NCBI RefSeq assembly: GCF_023630705.1
Contig: NZ_JALQEM010000032.1
Coordinates: forward strand, 1-64,000
Length of the DNA: 64,000 nt
Reading direction: 5' to 3'
From: Caballeronia sp. GAFFF1
Lineage (GTDB): Bacteria; Pseudomonadota; Gammaproteobacteria; Burkholderiales; Burkholderiaceae
Shown in pieces: positions 53,621 through 62,517 of the stretch. The notes beneath the pieces were generated by a model. The model had not been told where the DNA came from, did not search any database, and saw nothing but the letters and a program-made list of their open reading frames with translations. A program made the position numbers and the translations under genes. The stretch's first letter is position 1, and every line of letters starts with the position of its first letter.

Positions 53621-54317
53621 GCAGGTGATACCCGTTCTCGATCTGCTCGACGGCCACGCGGTGCGCGCAGTGCGCGGCGAGCGTTCACGCTACCGGCCAA
53701 TTCAGTCTTCGTTGTGCGCGACGAGCGAACCTTTGGAGGTCGCCCGTGCCTTGCTGGCCGCGACCGGCGCTCGCACGCTATACGTGGCCGATCTCGGCGC
53801 GATTCTCGGGCGTGGCGCGCATATCGACACGCTCGCGGCGCTTCGGGAGGCGCTCGGCGATGGCGTCGCTATCTGGCTCGACGCGGGCTTTCGCGATTTC
53901 GCGTCGATGCGCGCGCTGTTCGAGCGCATCATGAACATGAAGCCATGCGCTGCGGCTGCGACGCTCGTGCCCGTGTTCGGCACGGAGACGTTGCTTGACG
54001 AAGGCGCGATTGCCGATGCGAGCGCCGCCGGCTATGAACCGATTCTCTCGCTCGACTTTGGCGGCGGACGCGCGCTGGGTGCGCTCAACGGCGATAGCGC
54101 GTGGTGGCCTTCGCGCGTGATCGTGATGACGCTGGATCATGTCGGTGCCAAGGCCGGACCGGACTTCGATACGTTTGATTCCGTGCGGGCTTTGGCTGGC
54201 GATCGCTCTTTGATCGGCGCGGGAGGGGTGCGGGATCGCGACGACCTCACGCAGGTCGGGTTGCGCGGCGCGCACGGGTGGCTCGTTGCTTCTGCGATTC
54301 ATGATCGGACGGTTTAG
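53619..54317 (+). CDS. HisA/HisF-like TIM-barrel protein of the methylofuran cluster
   Basis: 232 residues with HisA-type phosphate-binding barrel features: MQVIPVLDLLDGHAVRAVRGER, LYVADLGAILG, ILSLDFGGG and LIGAGGVRDRDDL. It is too far from his genes and too divergent to be histidine-specific; relatives sit beside mfn genes in methanogens and methylotrophs. AGGGGA lies 8 bp before the ATG. Role unknown. Confidence 0.8.
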   Translation: MQVIPVLDLLDGHAVRAVRGERSRYRPIQSSLCATSEPLEVARALLAATGARTLYVADLGAILGRGAHIDTLAALREALGDGVAIWLDAGFRDFASMRALFERIMNMKPCAAAATLVPVFGTETLLDEGAIADASAAGYEPILSLDFGGGRALGALNGDSAWWPSRVIVMTLDHVGAKAGPDFDTFDSVRALAGDRSLIGAGGVRDRDDLTQVGLRGAHGWLVASAIHDRTV

Positions 54318-54442
54318 TTTGGCGTTCGCCTCACTAGGACTCAATATTTGTGCCAATGGCATTGGTCCGGTGTTGCGGTCTTTGAGCTGCCGCTCTGGCG
54401 TGACAGTGTGTTTCATGTGTTTTTCTTCTGCGCCAGTTTCTT

Positions 54443-55029
54443 CGTGGAACTTGTTCTCGTGTCGGTCTATTGGCGTTGCCCCTTCCCGGGGCGGGGGTCA
54501 CTTTCTTTGCTGCTGCAAAGAAAGTAACCAAAGAAAGCAGCTTTTGTGGGCCCGCAGCAGGAAGAGCGTGGTCACTTCGCGGAAGACCATTGGCACTCAG
54601 TTTGAATCAACCCTGAATCACCTTCCGCGCCCGCTGGGCGCCACGTCATGCGAGCCCCTTGGCTCGATAACACCACACCCCCGGCCCCGCTTCGCTCTCG
54701 CAATCGCGCACTGTGCCGCGCAGAGTCCGTTGAGACGGCGTTTGCCAGCATGTCTAGACCAACGCATGAGAAGCATGCATGCCGCTGCAAGCGTTCGGTG
54801 TTAACGAGCCAAGGGGCTCGGCGGACGTGGCGCTCAGCGGGCGTGGAGGGCGATTCAAGGTTGATTCAAACTGAGTGCCAATTACTTGCAGCGAAGTGAC
54901 CACACACTTGTTGCTGCGGGCCAGAAAAAAGCTGCTTTCTTTGGTTACTTTCTTTGCAGCAGCAAAGAAAGTGACCCCCGCCCCGGGGAGGGGCAACGCA
55001 AATAGACCGACACGAGAACAAGTTCCACG
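54443..55029. repeat. 587-bp imperfect inverted-repeat element, copy 2
   Basis: Same sequence, orientation and structure as 36555-37143: outer ends CGTGGAACTTGT and ACAAGTTCCACG, the ACTTTCTTTGC hairpin, and a centre with AGCCCCTTGGCTCG / CGAGCCAAGGGGCT. Only scattered substitutions and short indels separate the copies. The frames crossing it are not genes. The flank 54318-54442 holds no recognisable feature. Confidence 0.9.
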
Positions 55030-55056
55030 AAAGACATAGCGCGAGCGAAAAGAATC

Positions 55057-55074
55057 TCGGCATAGACCTTGCAA
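55057..55074 (+). promoter_or_regulatory. Sigma-54-like promoter of the fhc operon
   Basis: TCGGCATAGACCTTGCAA has GG (55059-55060) and GC (55071-55072) exactly 10 bp apart, with a full TTGC -12 block. It lies only 14 bp before the fhcB ATG, which would give an unusually short or leaderless start, and 28 bp after repeat copy 2. Confidence 0.5.
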
Positions 55075-55087
55075 ACACCCGCGCACC

Positions 55088-56350
55088 ATGCCCACACCAG
55101 CGCCAGCAAAAACCCACTGGACGTGTCCATTCTGCCCGCTCTTATGCGACGACATCGCGCTAGACGTCGCGGCCGACGCGCGCCTGAGCGCAACGAACAC
55201 GGCCTGCCCGCGGCTAGCGAACTCGCTCGCGAGCGTCAACGCCGGAATGGCAAGCGCACAACCAAAGATCGACGGAACCCAAACCGACATCCCAACAGCC
55301 ATCGCGCGTGCCGCAGACATACTGACGAAAGCCCGCCGCCCGCTCTTCGGCGGCCTCGCCACCGACGTAGCCGGCGCACGCGCGCTCTACGAACTCGCGG
55401 CCCACAGCGGCGCAATCCTCGATCACATGCACGGCGATTCGCTCGCCGCGGCCACGCTCGCGCTGCAAGATCGCGGCGCGCTCTTCACCACGCTATCGGA
55501 AATGCGTTCGCGCGCCGATCTCATCATCGTGTTCGCGTGCAAACCATCGCGCCGTTATCCGCGCTTCTATGAGCGGCTGCAAACCGCGCAGCGTGAAAAG
55601 AAGATGGTCTTCCTGGGATGCGACGTCGATACGGCCGCCTCGCATGGCGAGACATTGCTGCGCGATCTCGATCCCTTCGATACGCTCGCCCTCTGGTCCG
55701 CGCTCCTCGAAGACCGCAAGTCCGATGCGTTCGCAGACGCAGAAACCGCCCGCGATCTGCAGGCGTTTAACGACCGCATCCACACGGCGCACTACACCGC
55801 GTTCGTCTATGAACCCGCCGCATTGCCACACCCGCACGCAGCGCTCGCGATAGAAGCGATACACCGAATCGTGAAGACGCTCAATCGCACCGTGCGCGCA
55901 GGCGTCCTTGCATTGACCGGGGACGACGGCGCGCTGTCGGTCAATCAGACGGTCACGTGGCTCTCCGGCTTTCCACTCAGAACGCGCGTCACCGTGGGAA
56001 TGCCGCTCGATCACGATCCGTATCGTTATCGCACGCACACGTTGTTGCACAGGCGGGAAGCCGACGCGCTGCTATGGGTGTCGAGCTTCGGTCCCGAGCC
56101 GATGCCCGATGCGCTTGCCGACGATATTCCCGCGATCATCCTCGCGCATCCCGCCACCGCGCTCCATGAACGCACCGCGCCCACCGTGTTCATTCCCGTT
56201 GCGACACCGGGCGTCGATAGCAGCGGACACCTCTTTCGCATGGATACATCGGTGGTCGCGCCGCTCGCGCCGGCACGCGATACGGCGTTGCCCACCGTGG
56301 CCGCCATCGCGAGCGAACTCGCGCAGTCGATACGCACAAGGAGCACATAG
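55088..56350 (+). CDS. fhcB: Formyltransferase/hydrolase complex subunit B
   Basis: 420 residues, homologue of the molybdopterin-binding FmdB/FwdB subunit. The N-terminal Cys motif C13-x2-C16-x3-C20 (TCPFCPLLCDD) plus C40 is kept. In Methylorubrum the B subunit of Fhc has no redox role: the complex hydrolyses the formyl group instead of reducing CO2. The tail of the protein (VFIPVATPGVDSSGHLFRMD) matches the family. Stop overlaps the fhcA GTG (TAGTG). Confidence 0.9.
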   Translation: MPTPAPAKTHWTCPFCPLLCDDIALDVAADARLSATNTACPRLANSLASVNAGMASAQPKIDGTQTDIPTAIARAADILTKARRPLFGGLATDVAGARALYELAAHSGAILDHMHGDSLAAATLALQDRGALFTTLSEMRSRADLIIVFACKPSRRYPRFYERLQTAQREKKMVFLGCDVDTAASHGETLLRDLDPFDTLALWSALLEDRKSDAFADAETARDLQAFNDRIHTAHYTAFVYEPAALPHPHAALAIEAIHRIVKTLNRTVRAGVLALTGDDGALSVNQTVTWLSGFPLRTRVTVGMPLDHDPYRYRTHTLLHRREADALLWVSSFGPEPMPDALADDIPAIILAHPATALHERTAPTVFIPVATPGVDSSGHLFRMDTSVVAPLAPARDTALPTVAAIASELAQSIRTRST

Positions 56351-58053
56351 TGAGCACGGCGCGACTGAGAGGCGGAACCGTCTATGATCCGACGAACGGG
56401 ATCAACGGCGAACAGCGCGACATCACGATCCGCGACGGCCGTATCGTCGATGGCCTGAATGGTCACGACATTCCGCCTGAACGTGACTTCGATGCGAGCG
56501 GCATGGTGGTCATGGCAGGCGGTATCGATCTGCACTCGCATATCGGCGGCGGCAAGACCAATCTTTCGCGTCTGCTTTTGCCGGAGGATCATCGCGACGA
56601 TCCGCGCGCCGTGCCGGACAGGCCCGACGAGGGCCGGTATATGCGGTTGCCTTCCTGCGGCACGTGCGCGCCCGGAACGCTCGCCACCGGATACCGTTAC
56701 GCCGAGATGGGCTATACGGCTGCATTCGAGCCGGCGATGGTCGCCTCGAACGCGCGTCATACTCACCTCGAAATGGGCGATACGCCGATCATCGATCACG
56801 GCGCCTACGTGATGATGGGCAACGACGAATTGTTCTTGCAGATGCTGGCGGCGCGCGAAGACTACGAGCGCATGCGCGATTACGTCGGCTGGACCATCAA
56901 CGCAAGCAAGGCGCTCGGCGTCAAGGTAGTGAATCCCGGCGGCATATCCGCTTTCAAGTTCAATCAGCGTTCACTGGATCTCGACGAAGCACACATGCAT
57001 TACGGCATCACGCCGCGTGACGTGCTGAAGACACTGACTCGCGCGCTCACCGACTTGCGCGTGCCGCATCCGTTGCATGTGCACGCGAGCAATCTCGGTG
57101 TGCCCGGCAACGTCGATACGACCATCGCGACGATGGATGCGGCAGAAGGCCTGCCCGTGCATCTCACGCATATCCAGTTCCACAGCTACGGCACAGAAGG
57201 GCCGCGCAAGTTCTCATCCGGGGCGCGCGCCATTGCCGAAGCGGTCAACGCGCGTCCCAACGTGACCATCGATGTCGGACAGATCATCTTCGGTCAGACC
57301 GTCACCGCTTCGGGCGACACGATGATGCAGTTCCGCAACGCGCCGCTCGCTCGACCGCGTAAATGGATACTCGGCGATATCGAATGCGATGGCGGCTGTG
57401 GCGTGCTGCCCTTCCGGTATCGCGAGCAGAGCTTCGTGAACGCGCTGCAATGGATCATCGGGCTGGAGATCTTCCTGCTCGTGGATGATCCGTGGCGCGT
57501 ATCGATGACCACCGATCATCCGAACGGCGGTCCGTTCACGAGTTACCCGCATCTCATTCGGCTTCTGATGGACAAGTCCTTTCGCGACGAGCAACTCGAC
57601 AAACTGCACGGCGATGCGAAGACCGCGACCACCCTCGGCGAGCTCACTCGCGAGCTCTCGCTCTACGAGATCGCCATCATCACGCGCGCCGGACCCGCGC
57701 GATTGCTCGGGCTGATGGATCGCGGGCATCTCGGAGTCGGCGCAGCAGCGGACATTGCCGTTTATCGCGAGATTGCGGACCGCGAACGCATGTTCACGTC
57801 GCCTGCCTATGTTTTTAAGGACGGCGAATTGATCGCACGCGATGGCACGCTTCTCACCGTACCGACAGGCGGTATCCACTACGTGCAGCCGGACTATGAC
57901 CGTTCTATCGAAGCGCGCGTGCGCGCTTTCACCGAAGCCAACCTTGCGGCGCGCTTCGAGAACGCGGCTATCGGCGACGACGAAATCTGCGCATGCTGCA
58001 ACGGCGGCCGGCTGTTGCCCGTTGCGTGCTTCGCCACGCGCGGGAACGCATGA
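56350..58053 (+). CDS. fhcA: Formyltransferase/hydrolase complex subunit A (formylmethanofuran hydrolase)
   Basis: 567 residues, amidohydrolase fold with zinc motif GGIDLHSHIGGGKTNLSR. It includes CGTCAPGTLATGYRYAEMGYT, MSLNVDT-equivalent MTTDHPNGGPFTSYPHL, and the C-terminal DRGHLGVGAAADIAVY. It hydrolyses formyl-methylofuran to formate, the last step of the pathway. Starts with GTG at 56350 overlapping the fhcB stop; its stop overlaps the fhcD start. Confidence 0.93.
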   Translation: MSTARLRGGTVYDPTNGINGEQRDITIRDGRIVDGLNGHDIPPERDFDASGMVVMAGGIDLHSHIGGGKTNLSRLLLPEDHRDDPRAVPDRPDEGRYMRLPSCGTCAPGTLATGYRYAEMGYTAAFEPAMVASNARHTHLEMGDTPIIDHGAYVMMGNDELFLQMLAAREDYERMRDYVGWTINASKALGVKVVNPGGISAFKFNQRSLDLDEAHMHYGITPRDVLKTLTRALTDLRVPHPLHVHASNLGVPGNVDTTIATMDAAEGLPVHLTHIQFHSYGTEGPRKFSSGARAIAEAVNARPNVTIDVGQIIFGQTVTASGDTMMQFRNAPLARPRKWILGDIECDGGCGVLPFRYREQSFVNALQWIIGLEIFLLVDDPWRVSMTTDHPNGGPFTSYPHLIRLLMDKSFRDEQLDKLHGDAKTATTLGELTRELSLYEIAIITRAGPARLLGLMDRGHLGVGAAADIAVYREIADRERMFTSPAYVFKDGELIARDGTLLTVPTGGIHYVQPDYDRSIEARVRAFTEANLAARFENAAIGDDEICACCNGGRLLPVACFATRGNA

Positions 58054-59006
58054 CCATGACCGCCATGCGGATCAACGACACGGAGATCGACGACACGTTC
58101 GCCGAAGCGTTCCCGATGAAGGCGACGCGCCTCGTCATTACCGCGCATACGCCGACATGGGCGCGTCATGCCGCCAATTCGCTGACGGGGTTTGCGACAT
58201 CCGTGATCGATTGCGGATGCGAAGCGGGCATCGAACGCGATCTCGCAGCCGATGAGACGCCCGATGGCAGGCCGGGCATTTCGATGCTCATCTTCGCTGT
58301 GTCGTCGAAAGAACTGGCGAAGCAGGTCGCGCGGCGCGTCGGGCAATGCGTGCTCACGTGCCCGACCACCGCAGTCTATGGCGGCATCGATCCGGCAACG
58401 AGCTGCGCGCCGCTCTCCGACAACGCACCGCTCGGCGCGGGCCTGCGTTTCTTCGGCGACGGCTTTCAGATATCGAAAGTGCTCGGCGCGACGCGCTATT
58501 GGCGCGTGCCCGTAATGGACGGCGAATTCGTCTGCGAGGAATTCACAGCCACCGTGAAGGCGGTGGGCGGCGGCAATCTGCTGTTCCTCGCGCGTGATCT
58601 CGACAGCGCATTGCACGCCGCCGAAGCCGCCGTTGCCGCAATGCACGCGCTGCCGAACATCATCACGCCATTTCCCGGCGGCGTCGTGCGTTCCGGCTCG
58701 AAGATCGGCTCGAAATACGCAGGCGCGACCGCCTCAACGAACGATGCCTTCTGCCCCACGCTCGTCGGCTTGTCGAAAAAGAGCGAGCTCACGGCCGAGG
58801 TCGCATGCGTGCTCGAAATCGTGATCGACGGTCTGACCGATGCGGATGTGCGCGCCGCGATGACTGCGGGCATCGCGGCCGCGACTGCCATAGGGCGAGC
58901 GGGCGGCATGCTGCGCATATCGGCGGGCAATTACGGCGGCAAGCTCGGGCCGTATCACTTCAAGCTGCACGAACTTGCAGCCGGCATCGACGGGAGTCGT
59001 GCATGA
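58050..59006 (+). CDS. fhcD: Formyl-methanofuran:H4MPT formyltransferase, Fhc subunit D
   Basis: 318 residues, Ftr family: RINDTEIDDTFAEAFPMKATRLVIT, GVVRSGSKIGSKYAGATASTNDAF, and the C-terminal LRISAGNYGGKLGPYHFKLHEL. It transfers the formyl group from formyl-H4MPT to methylofuran. ATG at 58050 overlaps the fhcA stop; its stop overlaps the fhcC start. Confidence 0.95.
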   Translation: MTMTAMRINDTEIDDTFAEAFPMKATRLVITAHTPTWARHAANSLTGFATSVIDCGCEAGIERDLAADETPDGRPGISMLIFAVSSKELAKQVARRVGQCVLTCPTTAVYGGIDPATSCAPLSDNAPLGAGLRFFGDGFQISKVLGATRYWRVPVMDGEFVCEEFTATVKAVGGGNLLFLARDLDSALHAAEAAVAAMHALPNIITPFPGGVVRSGSKIGSKYAGATASTNDAFCPTLVGLSKKSELTAEVACVLEIVIDGLTDADVRAAMTAGIAAATAIGRAGGMLRISAGNYGGKLGPYHFKLHELAAGIDGSRA

Positions 59007-59824
59007 GCGCCATCACGCTGCGTGTAAAAAGTGCGCCCGGCTTTCGCGTCGATGCGTCGAAGTTACTTCCCTGCGCACTCGGTCGCATCAAGGATAGCGA
59101 AGTCGCGCGATTCATATTGCAAGGGCACGGCGAGCAGTGCGCGATAGCCGACCTCTTCGACATCAGCAGAGCGCAGAGCGAAGCGCCAACACTCCGTATC
59201 GAAGGCGATGTTGCGTGGCTCGACCGCATCGGGGCGTCGCTCGATGCCGGCTCCCTTTTCGTCCACGGCGAAGCGGGCGACTACGCGGGCATCGGCATGA
59301 GCGGCGGCGAGCTGCATATCGACGGCAATGCGGGCCGCTTTACCGCATGCGAAATGCAGGGCGGACGCATGACGGTGCGCGGGAGTGTCGGCGATTTCGC
59401 AGCGGGCGCGCTGCCCGGCGACATGGAGGGCATGCGCGGCGGCGTTATGATCGTCCACGGCGATGCAGGCGCGCGTCTTGCAGACCGCATGCGGCGCGGC
59501 ACCGTGCTGATCGGCGGCAATGCGGGCGAATTCGCGGCATCGCGGCTCGTTGCGGGCACCGTTTGCATCGCGGGCGAGACGGGCGCGCATCTCGGTTATG
59601 GCATGCGACGCGGCACGGTCCTACTATTGAAGGCGCCGCGACGCATCGAACCGACCTTCGTGGAAGGCGGCCGTGGCTTCGACGTCTTCTGGCGGCTGCT
59701 GACCCGCACGGTGGCGCGCGAAATGCCGCCCTTTGCGACGCTCGCCGACAGCATGCTGCCGACGCGCTATGCGGGCGATCTCGCCGTGGACGGACGGGGG
59801 GAATTGCTGATCGCCAATTCATGA
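59003..59824 (+). CDS. fhcC: Formyltransferase/hydrolase complex subunit C
   Basis: 273 residues with the repeated G-D-x-G-beta-helix pattern (VHGEAGDYAGIGMSGGELHI, VRGSVGDFAAGALPGDMEGM, VLIGGNAGEFAASRL) of FmdC/FwdC/GltS-type domains. It holds the Fhc complex together. Coupled to fhcD by ATGA overlap. Confidence 0.93.
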   Translation: MSAITLRVKSAPGFRVDASKLLPCALGRIKDSEVARFILQGHGEQCAIADLFDISRAQSEAPTLRIEGDVAWLDRIGASLDAGSLFVHGEAGDYAGIGMSGGELHIDGNAGRFTACEMQGGRMTVRGSVGDFAAGALPGDMEGMRGGVMIVHGDAGARLADRMRRGTVLIGGNAGEFAASRLVAGTVCIAGETGAHLGYGMRRGTVLLLKAPRRIEPTFVEGGRGFDVFWRLLTRTVAREMPPFATLADSMLPTRYAGDLAVDGRGELLIANS

Positions 59825-59886
59825 ACAGACGAGAACAATGGACTCATATCCGGCGGACGAATGCCCTTTGACGAAGGAGGCGCGCC

Positions 59887-60456
59887 ATGACCGCTGCACG
59901 AATCTCCGCTGCGGCGCACGGCAAGGCGGTCGCGGCGAACGAGCGCTTCGCGCGTCCTCTCGTCGCGCTGCACTGGATCATCGCGGCCGCCATTATCGCG
60001 ATGTTGTGCATCGGCTTCTACATGGTCGGCCTGCCGCGCGGGCTGCCGTTCAAGTCGACGCTCATCAACTTCCACAAGTCGCTCGGCATGACGGTTTTCC
60101 TGCTGGTGCTGATCCGCATCCTGGTACGCCTGGCCTATGGCCGCCCGCCTCTGCCGCAGATGGGAGCGTGGCAACGCGCCGCCGCGAGCACCACGCAGGG
60201 TCTTTTATACGTTGGCATGATCGCGATGCCGCTTACCGGTTACCTCGGCTCGTCGTTCAACAGATTCGGCACGCGCTTCTGGGGCGTGCCGTTGCCGCAA
60301 TGGGGATGGGACGACAAGGGCATGCGGGAACTGTTCTTCGGCATTCACGTTTATCTGGCGTGGATCATGGCCGCGCTGATCGTGCTGCATTTTCTGGGCG
60401 CGATGAAACATCAATTGATCGACAAGGACGGGCTGTTAAGGAGAATGTGGCCATGA
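59887..60456 (+). CDS. Cytochrome b561-type membrane protein
   Basis: 189 residues, four membrane helices (about 26-46, 64-84, 105-125, 155-175). Haem ligand candidates are His in [17 protein letters not shown], and the C-terminal FGIHVYLAW and [11 protein letters not shown]. Such proteins move electrons to or from quinones. AAGGAGG precedes the ATG, the strongest ribosome binding site in the area. Position between fhc and pqq genes suggests a link to methanol-derived electron flow. Confidence 0.83.
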   Translation: MTAARISAAAHGKAVAANERFARPLVALHWIIAAAIIAMLCIGFYMVGLPRGLPFKSTLINFHKSLGMTVFLLVLIRILVRLAYGRPPLPQMGAWQRAAASTTQGLLYVGMIAMPLTGYLGSSFNRFGTRFWGVPLPQWGWDDKGMRELFFGIHVYLAWIMAALIVLHFLGAMKHQLIDKDGLLRRMWP

Positions 60457-60491
60457 GCGCCGTGATGCAGGTCAGCGAGGCTGGCTTATGA
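60453..60491 (+). CDS. 12-codon ORF coupling cytochrome b561 to pqqB
   Basis: A complete minigene, [12 protein letters not shown], whose ATG overlaps the cytochrome stop (ATGA) and whose TGA overlaps the pqqB ATG (ATGA). AAGGAGA lies about 8 bp before its ATG. It occupies the place where pqqA usually sits but lacks the Glu-x3-Tyr core of PqqA. May serve as a translational coupler. Could be accidental. Confidence 0.35.
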   Translation: MSAVMQVSEAGL

Positions 60492-61408
60492 AGATTCGTG
60501 TGCTGGGCTCGTCGGCAGGCGGCGGATTCCCGCAATGGAACTGCAACTGCCGCAATTGCGATGGCGTGCGTCGCGGCACCATAGCGGCGCGGGCGCGCAC
60601 TCAGTCTTCCATTGCCGTCAGCGATAACGGCGAGGACTGGCTGCTCGTCAATGCTTCGCCGGACATACTCGCGCAAATCGCGGCGAATCCGGAGTTGCAG
60701 CCCGCGCGTCGCGTGCGCGATACGGGCATCGCGGCAGTCATCGTGATGGACGCGCAGATCGATCATGTCACCGGCCTGCTGATGCTGCGCGAACGCGGCA
60801 CGCCCTTGCCGCTCTATGCGACCGATGCCGTGTGGCAAGACCTCTCGACGGGCTTCCCGGTCACGTCGATCCTCTCGCATTACTGCGGCGTCGAACATCG
60901 GCGCATTGCGCTGGACGGGGCCGCGTTGAGCGTGCCGGAACTGCCGCGCGTGCAGATCGAAGCATTACCGCTTTCGAGCAAGGCGCCGCCTTACTCGCCG
61001 CACCGCGAAGCGCCCGAAGTGGGCGACAACATCGGCCTCGTGTTCACGAACAGCGCAACGGGCAAGCGAGCGTTCTATGCGCCGGGGCTCGGCGCGATCG
61101 AACCGCATGTGCTCGAGGCGATGCGCGAGGCCGACCTCTTGCTGATCGACGGCACGGTATGGACCGACGACGAAATGATTCGTCTGGGCCTGACGAAGAA
61201 GACCGGCGCCGACATGGGTCATCTCGCTCAGAGCGGCGCAGGCGGCATGATCGAGGTGCTCGATTCGATCGAGCGCGCGGAAATCCGCAAAGTGCTCATC
61301 CATATCAACAACACGAACCCGATTCTCATCGAAGATGGTCCCGAACGCCGCCTGTTGTCGGAGCATGGCATCGAAGTGGCGCACGACGGCATGAGCCTCG
61401 AGCTATGA
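60488..61408 (+). CDS. pqqB: PQQ biosynthesis protein PqqB
   Basis: 306 residues, metallo-beta-lactamase fold starting [21 protein letters not shown], with [11 protein letters not shown] (zinc Cys cluster) and [16 protein letters not shown]. Known to hydroxylate the Glu-Tyr-derived intermediate in PQQ synthesis. GAGG 7 bp upstream lies within the 12-codon ORF before it. Followed by pqqC after 21 bp. Confidence 0.95.
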   Translation: MKIRVLGSSAGGGFPQWNCNCRNCDGVRRGTIAARARTQSSIAVSDNGEDWLLVNASPDILAQIAANPELQPARRVRDTGIAAVIVMDAQIDHVTGLLMLRERGTPLPLYATDAVWQDLSTGFPVTSILSHYCGVEHRRIALDGAALSVPELPRVQIEALPLSSKAPPYSPHREAPEVGDNIGLVFTNSATGKRAFYAPGLGAIEPHVLEAMREADLLLIDGTVWTDDEMIRLGLTKKTGADMGHLAQSGAGGMIEVLDSIERAEIRKVLIHINNTNPILIEDGPERRLLSEHGIEVAHDGMSLEL

Positions 61409-61429
61409 AGAATCTCTGGAGAATAATGA

Positions 61430-62188
61430 ATGCCTGACAACCCGTTCACGCCGATGCTCAATCCCACGACCGGCCCGCATTTCACCGCAGTGAAGACGGC
61501 GGAGCCTGCGTGGACGCGCGAACAGTTCGAGGAACAATTGCGCGCGAAAGGCACGGCGTACCACATCCATCATCCGTTCAACGTGAAGATGAATAGCGGT
61601 GGATGTTCGCCCGATCAGATTCGCGGCTGGGTCGCCAACCGCTTCTACTATCAGATCAACATTCCGTTGAAGGACGCGGCGGTCATGTCCAACTGCCCGG
61701 ACCGCGAGACGCGCCGCCGCTGGGTGCTGCGCATTCTCGATCACGACGGCTATGACGATCAACCCGGCGGCATCGAAGCGTGGGCGCGCCTCGGCGACGC
61801 AGTGGGTCTCTCGCGCGACGATTTGTGGTCGCTTCGGCTCGTCACGCCCGGCGTGCGCTTTGCCGTCGACGCCTACGTGAATTTCGCGCGGCGCGCGCCG
61901 TGGCAGGAATCGGTGTGCTCGTCGTTGACGGAAATGTTCGCGCCGCAGATTCACAAGGATCGCTTGGCGACATGGCCCGAACATTACAAGTGGATCGAAG
62001 CCGATGGTCTCGCTTATTTTCGCTCGCGTGTGTCGCTCGCCCAGCGCGATGTCGAACATGGTCTCGAAGTGACGCTCGCTCACTTCACGACACGCGAGCA
62101 ACAACAACGCGCGCTCGATATTCTGCAATTCAAGCTGGATATTCTCTGGACCATGCTGGATTCCATCGAAAAGGCCTTTCCGTCATGA
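61430..62188 (+). CDS. pqqC: Pyrroloquinoline-quinone synthase PqqC
   Basis: 252 residues, all-helical PqqC fold: [47 protein letters not shown], and [21 protein letters not shown]. It catalyses ring closure and oxidation as the last step to PQQ. Normal family length. Overlaps pqqD by ATGA. Confidence 0.96.
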   Translation: MPDNPFTPMLNPTTGPHFTAVKTAEPAWTREQFEEQLRAKGTAYHIHHPFNVKMNSGGCSPDQIRGWVANRFYYQINIPLKDAAVMSNCPDRETRRRWVLRILDHDGYDDQPGGIEAWARLGDAVGLSRDDLWSLRLVTPGVRFAVDAYVNFARRAPWQESVCSSLTEMFAPQIHKDRLATWPEHYKWIEADGLAYFRSRVSLAQRDVEHGLEVTLAHFTTREQQQRALDILQFKLDILWTMLDSIEKAFPS

Positions 62189-62493
62189 CTGATATGAACC
62201 CGACGCAGCGTGTCCAGGAAGCCGTCGAAGCCCCGGATGACTCACTGCATCCGAAGCTCAAGCGTCTCTTTCGCCTGCAATGGGAGCCCGCGCAGGATGC
62301 GCACGTCCTGCTTTATCCCGAAGGCATGGTGAAGCTCAATCAAAGCGCCGCGCAGATTCTTTTGCGCTGTGACGGCACGCGCGACATTCCCGCGCTCGTT
62401 GCGGATCTGGAGCAGGCATTCAACGCAAGCGGCCTCGGCGACGACGTGCGGGCGTTCATCGCCGGCGCACGTTTGCGCGGATGGCTGGAGTAA
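62185..62493 (+). CDS. pqqD: PQQ biosynthesis peptide chaperone PqqD
   Basis: 102 residues, winged-helix-like RRE fold: [43 protein letters not shown] segment and [22 protein letters not shown]. PqqD delivers PqqA to the radical SAM enzyme PqqE. About ten extra residues at the N-terminus. 24 bp before pqqE. Confidence 0.94.
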   Translation: MTDMNPTQRVQEAVEAPDDSLHPKLKRLFRLQWEPAQDAHVLLYPEGMVKLNQSAAQILLRCDGTRDIPALVADLEQAFNASGLGDDVRAFIAGARLRGWLE

Positions 62494-62517
62494 CGAGGCA
62501 CAAGCCGAGGCACGAGC

